A DNA stretch of 52,500 bases, taken from JAYSYM01 sp964543475. Its GTDB lineage: Bacteria > Bdellovibrionota > Bdellovibrionia > Bdellovibrionales > JAMPXM01. This document shows, piece after piece, positions 43,316 to 51,355 of this stretch (positions are counted from its first letter, which is position 1; the number at the start of each line of letters is the position of its first letter). Under the pieces are notes generated by a model. It worked only from the letters and a program-made list of their open reading frames with translations, had not been told where the DNA came from and did no database searches. The stretch lies in NCBI GenBank assembly GCA_964543475.1, contig CAZIYJ010000016.1:1-52500 (forward strand), given 5' to 3'. The translations under genes and the position numbers were made by a program.

Positions 43316-44009
43316 CTAGCTTTCGGGCTCTATCGAAGATCTTATCGAACATCGGTTCGGTAAGACGTTTTGTAAAAGTGTTCTGCTGACTAGGGTGGTA
43401 GCTGCCGATCAAGGTTCTGCCGCCCGCAAGTTTCAATTCGGCTCCGTGCCCAAACTTAGGTTTCTTCTCTTCACGATTTCTCCAGCCTAGGTCATCGATT
43501 TCTCGAAGTGCTGCATCCCAAGCGATGCCACCTAACGCGATAATTACTTTCACGGGTAGTACGCTAAAAGAATCAGTTAAGAATTCGCGGCAATTCTCAA
43601 CTTCGTCATTCAGCGGCTTGTTTCCGGGAGGAGCGCAGTGTGCGGTTGCTGCAATCGCGCAATTGATGAGTTCAAGACCATCATCGGCGCTCACTGAGGT
43701 GGGTTGATTTGCAAAGCCCGCCTTGTGAAGTGCCTTGTGAAGCCAATCGCCGCTGCGATCTCCTGTGAACATTCTCGATGTTCGATTGGCGCCATGTGCG
43801 GCTGGCGCAAGACCAACGACTAAGACTTCTGCGCGCGAGTCACCGAAGTTTGGGACTGGCTTTCCCCAGTACTCCCAATCCATAAATGACTTTCGTTTTT
43901 CCTTCGCCACCATCGAACAGTAAGTTCTTAAGCGACTGCACTTGTTGCAGTCGACGATTCGACGATTGAGATCGTTCCACTTTAAGAGTGGTCGGGGGGT
44001 TGTTTTCAT
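43308..44009 (-). CDS. Family 5 uracil-DNA glycosylase (UdgB type)
   Basis: A 233-residue DNA repair enzyme removing uracil and other deaminated bases. Motif 1 GLAPAAHGANRTSRMFTGD is diagnostic for family 5: Ala replaces the catalytic Asp/Asn of other families. Motif 2 is SYHPSQQNT. Cys21 and Cys24 near the N-terminus, with Cys in AHCAPPGNKP and ENCREF, are expected to hold a 4Fe-4S cluster. The binding site is weak. It is convergent with pstS and divergent from the short-ORF locus. Confidence 0.9.
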   Translation of the reverse strand: MKTTPRPLLKWNDLNRRIVDCNKCSRLRTYCSMVAKEKRKSFMDWEYWGKPVPNFGDSRAEVLVVGLAPAAHGANRTSRMFTGDRSGDWLHKALHKAGFANQPTSVSADDGLELINCAIAATAHCAPPGNKPLNDEVENCREFLTDSFSVLPVKVIIALGGIAWDAALREIDDLGWRNREEKKPKFGHGAELKLAGGRTLIGSYHPSQQNTFTKRLTEPMFDKIFDRARKLVT

Positions 44010-44080
44010 CAGTTGAGATAGAAAGTAGTTCCAAAGCAGAACTACTCACAAGAAAAAAGCACTGAAAGTAAACTTCGTTG

Positions 44081-44109
44081 TTGAAAAAGCGAATTGAAGC
44101 AGAGATACT
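44081..44109 (+). promoter_or_regulatory. Promoter of the 25-codon ORF at 44138
   Basis: TTGAAA (44081-44086), 17-nt spacer, GATACT (44104-44109). The expected transcript start is near 44116, just upstream of the aaaggaggt ribosome binding site. Confidence 0.6.
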
Positions 44110-44137
44110 AAGAGCACTTATTGAAAGGAGGTAGTGA

Positions 44138-44215
44138 ATGCCTAAAGGAATCAATCAACATAATGTCTGTGCAGCAGTCGATACGATCGCTACCTCTATT
44201 TCCCTGCAAAACTAG
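44138..44215 (+). CDS. 25-residue micro-ORF with optimal ribosome binding site
   Basis: ATG to TAG, 25 codons: MPKGINQHNVCAAVDTIATS then ISLQN. It is preceded by aaaggaggt, a full match to the anti-Shine-Dalgarno sequence, 5 nt before the ATG, and by a good promoter. The peptide is soluble, with one Cys and an amphipathic second half. The family is not recognised. It could be a real microprotein or a leader peptide for the ORFs downstream; there is no run of one amino acid as in attenuation leaders. Confidence 0.5.
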   Translation: MPKGINQHNVCAAVDTIATSISLQN

Positions 44216-44276
44216 CAGAAGATCGAGATAGCAATCCCATCGAATAAATAAAAAATCAGAATACGCAAAGCCGCAT

Positions 44277-44318
44277 GTTCGTGTCGAACTTTGTTCAGAT
44301 CAGTTTTGATTCGAACAA
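44277..44318. promoter_or_regulatory. Cluster of GTTC/GAAC half-sites
   Basis: GTTCG-tgt-CGAAC (44277-44289, perfect) is followed by TTGTTC...GAACAA (44291-44318). Four half-sites in 42 nt lie upstream of the 81-residue ORF and suggest a repressor-binding region. The regulator is unknown. Confidence 0.4.
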
Positions 44319-44367
44319 TTCAGCATCACATCAAATCTGCGTCTCAATCATAAACTAAATCAATTTA

Positions 44368-44387
44368 TCTAAGCAATTGTGCTTAGA
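44368..44387. promoter_or_regulatory. Perfect 8-bp dyad before the 81-residue ORF
   Basis: tctaagca-attg-tgcttaga, ending 5 nt before the aaaggag ribosome binding site of the GTG at 44406. It may be an operator or, as RNA, a hairpin that controls access to the ribosome binding site. Confidence 0.45.
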
Positions 44388-44405
44388 AATACTAAAGGAG
44401 TATTC

Positions 44406-44651
44406 GTGCAACTGCATGAAAATGGACTGCTATGTCCAAAAACAGAATTTTTACGTCAAGATCACTTTGTTCGTCATCGGTGGCGAAGTCTTAGGTTCTT
44501 TTATCGATGGACCGGTCGATGGCTGATCTTTGTGTTCGAAGCAATGTTCGATGGAGGTCGAATGATTCGCGAGGTAGGGCCGGGGCATCGACCTCTTGAG
44601 CGTCATGAGTTTGAAAAAAATTATCATGACGTTCAAGGGAGGAACTTTTAA
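44406..44651 (+). CDS. 81-residue Arg/aromatic-rich protein, unknown
   Basis: Starts at GTG, with aaaggag 5 nt upstream. The middle is unusually rich in Arg, Trp and Phe (FVRHRWRSLRFFYRWTGRWL), followed by IFVFEAMFDGGRMIREVG. It could be an amphipathic, membrane-active or nucleic-acid-binding segment. No family is recognised. The stop shares a base with the ATG of the next ORF (TAATG), which supports a translated, coupled pair. An ORF on the opposite strand of this stretch lacks a ribosome binding site. Confidence 0.55.
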   Translation: MQLHENGLLCPKTEFLRQDHFVRHRWRSLRFFYRWTGRWLIFVFEAMFDGGRMIREVGPGHRPLERHEFEKNYHDVQGRNF

Positions 44652-44749
44652 TGCGTTCTAGGATGAACTGCCAAAATTGTCAGACTGTATATAAGTTCTT
44701 CATCACGGGGCTCGGAAGAGCAATTCTTCCGGGCTGCCATTTTCCCTAG
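44651..44749 (+). CDS. 32-residue micro-ORF with CxxC motif
   Basis: ATG at 44651 overlaps the stop of the 81-residue ORF by one base; aagggaggaa lies about 10 nt upstream. The peptide MRSRMNCQNCQTVYKFFITG continues LGRAILPGCHFP. The CQNC pair plus a third Cys and a His (GCH) could bind a metal such as zinc. A small hairpin (ggaaga/tcttcc) lies within. Too short to judge coding by composition alone; the coupling is the main evidence. Confidence 0.45.
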   Translation: MRSRMNCQNCQTVYKFFITGLGRAILPGCHFP

Positions 44750-44978
44750 GCAACTTTTTGTTGTTCAGTGAAAAGTAGCGAAATTCAATTTCGCAAGCGT
44801 TTTCCACCCTGTCTAATTTTCCAAAGCTCAAATCTCAAACCAACGTGATCAATTTGAAGCCGAATTGGGACCGATTTTGTTGGCTCAAGAATTGCGAGTA
44901 CTGCTCCCGTTGACCAATGATCGGGTCACAACGTCACCAGTAGTTACAAGAACTTATGTGGCCCATAAGTAGGAGCAG

Positions 44979-45359
44979 ATGAAGGCAAAAGCAGCGGTAC
45001 AACATTCGAATTATCATTTAGTGCTGGCGTTCATCGTTATGGCGATCGCATTTTTGTTCTCATTGGGCGTCAACGCCGCTACTGCAAAGACAGTATCTCC
45101 GAAGAAAGTGGTTAAATCGTCTAAAGCTAAACTCACTAGCAAGGCTCCGGTTTTAAAGAGCAAGTTGGCGTTTACTGAAAAGTCGAAATCGTCAGTTATG
45201 TTCTTGAGTTCTACTCAACGACAACTACTTGCTCAAAATTCTGAATCTCAGGCAGCAGATGCGAAGCTTGAGAGTGAATTCATTAGCGAGGGAAACAGAG
45301 TGAAGCTCTGGGACTCGACAGACGCAATAGCTTTTATTGAATTAGGTTTAAGTATTTAA
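44979..45359 (+). CDS. Small exported or membrane-anchored Lys/Ser-rich protein
   Basis: A 126-residue protein with an N-terminal hydrophobic segment (HLVLAFIVMAIAFLFSLGV), probably cleaved after NAA near residue 34. The mature part is Lys/Ser/Ala-rich (SSKAKLTSKAPVLKSKLAFT) and then acidic, ending in FIELGLSI. Basic low-complexity stretches suggest binding to polyanions such as peptidoglycan or lipopolysaccharide. taggag precedes the ATG. The metalloprotease lipoprotein gene starts 45 nt after its stop, so the two are probably cotranscribed. The family is not recognised. Confidence 0.7.
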   Translation: MKAKAAVQHSNYHLVLAFIVMAIAFLFSLGVNAATAKTVSPKKVVKSSKAKLTSKAPVLKSKLAFTEKSKSSVMFLSSTQRQLLAQNSESQAADAKLESEFISEGNRVKLWDSTDAIAFIELGLSI

Positions 45360-45404
45360 GTTTGAAGTTTTTTGTTTTTTGACGGTTTTTTGAAAGGGCA
45401 TCAT

Positions 45405-48400
45405 ATGAAGAGCCGAAGTAGATTAGAAGTAGTCCTCCTCACCGCACTTTTTGTATTGGCAGCAGCTTGTACAAAAAAGAAAGCGTTCGTCGACAAAGTC
45501 GATGATGATGGCAATGGCTACATTGCAAAAAGTGCACTCGCTGGTAAAGAGTACTTCTTAAGTGCTGGCATTGAGGATTCTCAAGCCGACAATCAGCTCT
45601 ACAATGCGACTCCCGGCATGAATATCGATTACGGTATTGTTCGTGCTGAGATCACTAAAGATGAAATTCGCTTCCTTGAAGTGTTTAATCCGCAAAACCG
45701 AAAAGAGACTGCGGACATCTTAGCTGCGTATAAAATTACGAAGCACTTCGACATTCAGCGCGAGCGAAACGATTTCGGCGAAGAGACTCACAAGTTGATC
45801 GAGAATACCGATAAGCCTTGGGATCAGCGTGCTTACATCCGTGTTGATTGGAAAGAGCCAGTTGCAAAACGAAGCAAGCTTGATTTCCAGACTATGTACG
45901 GCGTGCAAGATCTTGCAGTTGAAAACGTAGATTTAGTCGAAGATGTAACTTACAAAAACGGACATCTCCAGTTCGCAGTTGATGCGAGCCTTGTTCAGCC
46001 AGGTGCTGGCGCATGGGGAGCTTCGAAAAATGCGCGTATTAAAATGCGCACTCACTTAGTAGAAGTAACGAAGCGTGATTTCGTTCCGCTTCAATATTCG
46101 GAGCGCGACTTTAGCCGTTTCGGGATGTTCTTTACTCAGCAGCTTTTCACAGATCCATTAAAGGGTCTCCGTGACAGCGGCGTTAAGCATTTCGCAGAGA
46201 AGTTTAACATCTGTAAATCAGGCACTGGTCGTGCTTGCTCAACGAATGTAGTTAAATGGTATTTCACTGAAGGTTTCCCTGAGGAATACAAAGAACTTTC
46301 TCGTAAAGCAGTTGGCGAATACAACGAAGTATTTAAGAAGATTCTCAATCGCGATAAAGATGTCATCATTCTCGATGAATCGAAACAAGTAAATCTCACT
46401 GATCCTACAGTGAATACGATTGCATTCTATGCCCCTGATCAAGGTGGTTTAGGAGTTCGTCAAAATCAAGTTGACCCACGAACTGGCGAGATTATCTCGG
46501 CACGCGTGGTGATTTATGGATCAGGAATTGATTCGATCAAGGGTCAAGTTGATGACTACGTCGATATGCTCGTTGCATCTGGCGAAGGCGATTCGATTGG
46601 CCTTGGTAATGGCAACGATGTTGAAGAAAAGAAGGGTGCGGTTACTGGTTTAAAAATTGGAAGCCTCAATGCGGTCGAAAAATTAAAAGCCCGTCGCTCA
46701 GTTCTCGGACTAAGCAATGAGGGCCGTGTAGCAAAAGTTGATATGGTTTCAAAGGTTAATTCTGTGAAGCAGCACATCGCTTCAGAGCGCGGAAATCTTG
46801 ATGCCAAGTTTAACCGTATGACTAACTTTGCAGTTAGCCAGCGATCAAGCTTATCTGAGATTCAAAAATTGAAAGCTTCAGGTCTTGAGGAAATTGAAAA
46901 TTCAGAAGAGTTTGTGCGCAGTATTTTGAAGAAGGGCAGCGCTCTTCAACAAGAAAAGCTTCGCCAGAACACTCCAATTAAGTTTGCGAATGTGCAAATT
47001 GAAGCTCAAGGCCTACACAGTGTTGAGTTTATGGAAGATGCAACATTACGATTTATCGAGCGCACATTAAAAGAAGTTGGCTCTGTAACGAAGCTTTCTG
47101 AGCAGCGTGAGATCATTAAACGTAAAGTTGCAACGAACGTTTACTATGACACTTTACTTCATGAGATGGGGCATGCGTTTGGCTTACGCCATAACTTCGC
47201 TGCAAGCAGCGACAGCAACAACTACACTGACGAATATAAAGAGAAGGTGAACAAAATCATCAAAGGTGACAAGTCGATCACTTTCGATGATCTTCACGGC
47301 TCTGCATATTCATCTGTGATGGATTACCCTTCTGACTTTCATCTTTCAGACGCGGGTTTAGGTCCATATGACAAGGCAGCTCTTGAGTATGCGTACGGTG
47401 ACTTGAGTGAGTTGACTCCGGCTGCGCGAAATGAGCTTTTAGATGCTTCAGTCAAAGCGAAGAAGCCGCATCCAACTGTAGCGCCAAACTTTAGATTCTG
47501 TACTGACGATAACGCTGGTGAAGACCTCACTTGCCGTCGCTGGGATCGTGGTGTGAATGCATCTATGGTGACTGACCATGCGATTAAGTCGATCAACAGC
47601 AGCTACCTCATGAACCACTTCCGTCGCGAGCGTAGAAACAGCTTTGGTTTAGGTCGTCTCATTGGCCGCATTTTCTCGAGCAGTTTGCAGATTCGTCAGC
47701 CTATGGATGAATTCTTGTACCAAATCATCACCTCGCCAACGGGCGCGGGTTGTGGAAATGGATTGCTAGGTCAATCGATTGCTCGCGGTGAGATGCTTGA
47801 TATTTGTACTAAGCCTGCGGATGCGGCGAAGTTAGGTGTCGATCTCAATGATATGTCGACTTACCATCTCGCTCTCTTTAATCCAGATGGAACATTGGTT
47901 GCTAAGCACCCAATGAACTACGTAGCAAACGGGTACGCTGACTTGTTGTACGCTAGTATGCTTGCAGCGAATCACTTCCAAGATGTATTAGGTGCGCCAG
48001 AGCCGGGCTTCTACGTCGCGATCGACGAAGGTGTAGCGAGGGACGAGAAAACTATTCTTGCCAAACTTCCTCCTTCTGCAAGTTTAGAAGAGGCATTGGG
48101 CGCTGTTGCTGAAGAGCGTGGAGAAGATCCAAATGAATTCGTAGAAAAATACGGAAATAGAGTTCTTGAAATGAAACCTGGTCGATTCGCAAGATTCCTT
48201 GAGTCAACTGCGAGCGGAGATCAGATTCATCGCAAGACTGAGCGTATCGGATTCTTCTGGGATAAGTATATTTCGATGATCGTGCTCGGCGAAAGCAACA
48301 TTGGAGTTCAAAAGTATGCTGAAGCATCGATGACAGCTAATGCCTACTTGTTGCCGCAAACGCAGAAGCTAGTGCACGGATTATTTGAGAAGTTAATTAC

Positions 48401-49310
48401 GACTGAAAGTAAGTACTTAACTCAAATTCCAATTGTTGTTGCCGGAAAGAACCCAGCTGGCCAAGCAATTCAAATCCAGAAGATGGCACAAGTGCCAGCT
48501 GCTTCTAACTCAGATATTGAAGCGTATTCGACGCTAATTTCTTTGTCTTCGTTCTCTTCTCAAACAGATCGATCGTTCTCGCAGTCGACTCGAATTTGTT
48601 TGGATAACGAACCTTGTTTGAACGCTACTGGTCTTGATTGGACGAAGTTTGTTGGCGCGAATGGCGTGCAGTACAAAGCGGCGCAGACACTTGAGAAGAA
48701 CAGTATTGCGGTTGCAATGCTTAACAATGGTGCTGAGCTAAATAAGAAGCTTAAAGCCGTTGTTGCAAAAATTGGAAAGCGTGAAGGTTTAAAGAATCAG
48801 GCTGTCTTAAAAGCTCAGAAAGTTAAAGCGGACCGTTCACAAAGTGGATTGGATAAGCGATTGACTGACATGGTTGGAGATTCAAAGCTAGCTGATGCGC
48901 TTGCGAAGTCTGCTGACGAAATGATTCGAATTGTTCAGCTGACTGATGATTCGACTCGCGCGCAGATGCTTCAGAGCTTCTACACTTCTAGAAATGCCCT
49001 CGAAGAAGCTCGCGCAGATTGGGTTACGAAAGCTATCGCAAAAGCTCAGAAGGCTGGCGAAGATGTTCAGAAATGCCAAGAAGCAGGCGAGGACGGGTCA
49101 CCTAAAATTAAGTGCCCGGTTCTAGAAGAAGTTATTAAGGTTTACGGTGAGTTTGCAGAAGCTCAAGGTAAGTTATTCGAAGCTCCGATCGAAGCGTTCG
49201 ATCTCGCTTCTCTTGAACTCGAAGTTGATGGGATTCAGCGTGATACGAATTCTCTTGAATCAAAGATTCAATTTATGAGAAGCGTGCACGACGCCGTTAA
49301 TCGATTTTAA
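45405..49310 (+). CDS. Large lipoprotein zinc metalloprotease (metzincin-like)
   Basis: A 1301-residue lipoprotein. The start at 45405 follows aaaggg; the signal ends in LAAAC, about residue 21. The zinc site is HEMGHAFGLRH (His586, Glu587, His590, His596), the long HExxHxxGxxH form, with the Met-turn SSVMDY (Met639) 43 residues on. An acidic loop DDDGNGY lies near the N-terminus. The 560 residues before the site include a helical and mixed prodomain-like region; the C-terminal 400 residues are largely helical. It resembles the DUF5117-type zinc-dependent proteases with HEMGH...LRHNFAAS. The surface location suggests prey or host protein degradation or envelope processing (inference). Confidence 0.88.
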   Translation: MKSRSRLEVVLLTALFVLAAACTKKKAFVDKVDDDGNGYIAKSALAGKEYFLSAGIEDSQADNQLYNATPGMNIDYGIVRAEITKDEIRFLEVFNPQNRKETADILAAYKITKHFDIQRERNDFGEETHKLIENTDKPWDQRAYIRVDWKEPVAKRSKLDFQTMYGVQDLAVENVDLVEDVTYKNGHLQFAVDASLVQPGAGAWGASKNARIKMRTHLVEVTKRDFVPLQYSERDFSRFGMFFTQQLFTDPLKGLRDSGVKHFAEKFNICKSGTGRACSTNVVKWYFTEGFPEEYKELSRKAVGEYNEVFKKILNRDKDVIILDESKQVNLTDPTVNTIAFYAPDQGGLGVRQNQVDPRTGEIISARVVIYGSGIDSIKGQVDDYVDMLVASGEGDSIGLGNGNDVEEKKGAVTGLKIGSLNAVEKLKARRSVLGLSNEGRVAKVDMVSKVNSVKQHIASERGNLDAKFNRMTNFAVSQRSSLSEIQKLKASGLEEIENSEEFVRSILKKGSALQQEKLRQNTPIKFANVQIEAQGLHSVEFMEDATLRFIERTLKEVGSVTKLSEQREIIKRKVATNVYYDTLLHEMGHAFGLRHNFAASSDSNNYTDEYKEKVNKIIKGDKSITFDDLHGSAYSSVMDYPSDFHLSDAGLGPYDKAALEYAYGDLSELTPAARNELLDASVKAKKPHPTVAPNFRFCTDDNAGEDLTCRRWDRGVNASMVTDHAIKSINSSYLMNHFRRERRNSFGLGRLIGRIFSSSLQIRQPMDEFLYQIITSPTGAGCGNGLLGQSIARGEMLDICTKPADAAKLGVDLNDMSTYHLALFNPDGTLVAKHPMNYVANGYADLLYASMLAANHFQDVLGAPEPGFYVAIDEGVARDEKTILAKLPPSASLEEALGAVAEERGEDPNEFVEKYGNRVLEMKPGRFARFLESTASGDQIHRKTERIGFFWDKYISMIVLGESNIGVQKYAEASMTANAYLLPQTQKLVHGLFEKLITTESKYLTQIPIVVAGKNPAGQAIQIQKMAQVPAASNSDIEAYSTLISLSSFSSQTDRSFSQSTRICLDNEPCLNATGLDWTKFVGANGVQYKAAQTLEKNSIAVAMLNNGAELNKKLKAVVAKIGKREGLKNQAVLKAQKVKADRSQSGLDKRLTDMVGDSKLADALAKSADEMIRIVQLTDDSTRAQMLQSFYTSRNALEEARADWVTKAIAKAQKAGEDVQKCQEAGEDGSPKIKCPVLEEVIKVYGEFAEAQGKLFEAPIEAFDLASLELEVDGIQRDTNSLESKIQFMRSVHDAVNRF

Positions 49311-49769
49311 TTAAGGACAGAAGCGCTCAAGATTGATTGATTGGGCGCTTTGGTCTGACGTTGCGACGGCTAGCTTGTAAACCATATTGCAAGCGAGCAT
49401 TTGCGCAGGCGAAATGTCGATACTTAATCGACCATCAATACACTCAGCAAAACCACTAACGACGCTTGGTCCACCTAATGGATCAAGCAATTTCCATTCA
49501 AGCACTGCGTTTGTAATCGTCGAACTGCACTGAGCATTAACTGAAGCTGATTCAGCTTGTGTTGCAATCTCAAGTTTTTGCTGTTGAAAAGTCAAAGCGC
49601 CAGGCGATGTCGGTGCATTGATCGAATAGACGGGTGATGATGCATTCGGATCTTCGCCATCAGTTGCTCTCGCTCCTTGTTTAACGGGAGCGCAGTTCTG
49701 GAACTGCAGTACGAGCATGAATGCCGCTGCGGAGAATACAATAGTTCGGCGATGGTGTGCTGGAATCAT
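49311..49769 (-). CDS. Hypothetical lipoprotein, FQNC-type
   Basis: A 152-residue lipoprotein. The signal ends FMLVLQFQNC and the mature protein begins with CAPVKQG; the string FQNCAP is one I associate with Bdellovibrio-type lipoproteins. The rest is a small beta-rich domain with four further Cys residues (two possible disulfides), as in many immunoglobulin-like surface proteins. Family not recognised. The stop abuts the metalloprotease stop on the opposite strand (no gap), so the two transcripts converge. Confidence 0.75.
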   Translation of the reverse strand: MIPAHHRRTIVFSAAAFMLVLQFQNCAPVKQGARATDGEDPNASSPVYSINAPTSPGALTFQQQKLEIATQAESASVNAQCSSTITNAVLEWKLLDPLGGPSVVSGFAECIDGRLSIDISPAQMLACNMVYKLAVATSDQSAQSINLERFCP

Positions 49770-49845
49770 TAATAATCTGATCGGACCGAAGGCCTGATTG
49801 CTTAACCAATCCTAACGATTCAAACTATTTCTCAAAATGAGACGT

Positions 49846-51183
49846 CTAAAAAACAACTGGTTCTCCGAGGGGAGAGCCAATAGTTTGGCCATCGCGCATG
49901 ACTACATGACCGCGAACGATAGTAGCTATCGGCCAGCCTTTGACTTTGACGTTATCGTAGGGGGTCCACGCTGATTTACTTGCGATCATTGAGTGAGTGA
50001 TGGTTTGTTCGCGATTAAGATCGACGATCGTGAAATTTGCTAAGTTACCGAGTTTGATTTCACCTCGGCGTTTTGCTCCGTAGATCCTGGCAGGATTTCT
50101 GCAAATCAACTCAACCAATCTTTCGAGTGAAAGTTTTTGTTTTGAAACAAAGTCGAGCATCACCGGAACCATCGTCTGTACACCAGTCATGCCTGACGGG
50201 CTCTGTGGATAGGGCTTTGATTTTTCTTCTTTGGTGTGGGGAGCGTGGTCGGTTCCGATCACTGTCGCATTTCCCGATACGATGGCTTTCCATAGACCTT
50301 GTCTGTGCCGCTCTTCGCGAATCGGTGGATTCATCTGCGCATAGGTCCCGAGTCGTTCATAGCACTCGGGGGCCGAGAAAAAGAGATGCTGAGGAGTAAT
50401 TTCGAAAGTCGCAATATCTTTTGCCTGCGCCAGTAGTTCTGTTTCTTCAGTCGTTGTTATGTGTAAAACATGAATTGGGCGTTTGGTTTTTCGCGCAATC
50501 GCAAGAATTCTTTGTGTTGCTAAAATTGCAGTTTGATCATCTCGCCAAATATGATGTTGTCCAACATTCGGGTGCTCACCTAAAATCGATTTTCTTTCTT
50601 TTAAGCGAACTTCGTCTTCGGCATGTATTGCCACTCTTCTTTTGCCGCTACTTAAACAGCGAGTGAGAGTTTCGTCATCCCAAACCAAGAGGCTGCCCGT
50701 TGAGCTGCCCATGAAAATTTTGACGCCAACACAGCCAGGAAGTGATTCGAGTTCTGCTAAGTGATCCGCGTTCTCTGCAGATGATCCCATGAAAAATGCG
50801 TGGTCGCACCAAGTGCGGCCCTTCGCTAAATTCAACTTATCTTCTAGATCTTTTTTAGTGAGAGTCGAAGGGTTTGTATTTGGCATTTCATAAACGGCCG
50901 TCACGCCTCCAAGAGCTGCGCCTCGGGTTCCGCTCTCAATATCCTCTTTGTGAGTGAGGCCTGGTTCGCGAAAATGAACTTGTGAATCAATCACACCGGG
51001 TAGGACGTGAAGTCCTCGTGCATCGAAACGCTGTTCTGCAGGAGTTGAAATCGTCTGAGCAATTTCGACTATCTCTCCTGCGAGAATTCCTAAGCTCACT
51101 TGTGCTAAGACGAGTTTTTCGGGGTCGGTTTGCGAGGGAAGAACGCACGTTCCATTTTCAATAATTAGATCAAGTTTCTGCAT
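49846..51183 (-). CDS. pyrC: Dihydroorotase (class I)
   Basis: A 445-residue amidohydrolase that cyclises carbamoyl-aspartate to dihydroorotate in pyrimidine synthesis. Seen: PGVIDSQVHFREPGLTHKED, GGVTAVYEMPNTNP, the carbamylated-Lys region GVKIFMGSSTG, AIHAEDE, HVLHITTTEE and the catalytic Asp in GTDHAPHTKEEK. The usual HxH before the Arg reads QVH here, a change also found in some proteobacterial class I enzymes. The start at 51183 is preferred; upstream in-frame codons run into the inverted-repeat element. Allantoinase or hydantoinase relatives are the main alternatives. Confidence 0.88.
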   Translation of the reverse strand: MQKLDLIIENGTCVLPSQTDPEKLVLAQVSLGILAGEIVEIAQTISTPAEQRFDARGLHVLPGVIDSQVHFREPGLTHKEDIESGTRGAALGGVTAVYEMPNTNPSTLTKKDLEDKLNLAKGRTWCDHAFFMGSSAENADHLAELESLPGCVGVKIFMGSSTGSLLVWDDETLTRCLSSGKRRVAIHAEDEVRLKERKSILGEHPNVGQHHIWRDDQTAILATQRILAIARKTKRPIHVLHITTTEETELLAQAKDIATFEITPQHLFFSAPECYERLGTYAQMNPPIREERHRQGLWKAIVSGNATVIGTDHAPHTKEEKSKPYPQSPSGMTGVQTMVPVMLDFVSKQKLSLERLVELICRNPARIYGAKRRGEIKLGNLANFTIVDLNREQTITHSMIASKSAWTPYDNVKVKGWPIATIVRGHVVMRDGQTIGSPLGEPVVF

Positions 51184-51204
51184 AATTAGGTTTCTACCAC
51201 GAAA

Positions 51205-51280
51205 GGTACCCGGTTCCCTTTGCAGAAGCGGTGCGGCCACAAAATCTCACGCAGTGCTTCTGCAAAGGGAACCGGGTACC
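51205..51280. repeat. 76-bp inverted-repeat element with perfect 25-bp arms
   Basis: Arms 51205-51229 and 51256-51280 are exact reverse complements, beginning ggtacccggttccctttgca and continuing gaagc. A 26-nt centre contains further TGCG/CGCA pairing after two imperfect pairs. Same plan as the element at 20563-20665: outer GGTRCC, a TTCC-CTTT tract, inner TGCG/CGCA. It lies in the divergent promoter region of the dihydroorotase and coiled-coil genes and would form a strong hairpin. Confidence 0.85.
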
Positions 51281-51355
51281 GCCGAAGGGCCAGGGTTTGT
51301 TGATAAGTCATTGTTCACATTGACGGTTTTGCTTGGGAAACCGCATTATTTATGC

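Noticed and set aside
44275..44358. 27-codon ORF starting at an ATG near 44275
   Set aside because: No ribosome binding site; the stretch is better explained by the GTTC/GAAC dyads that overlap it.
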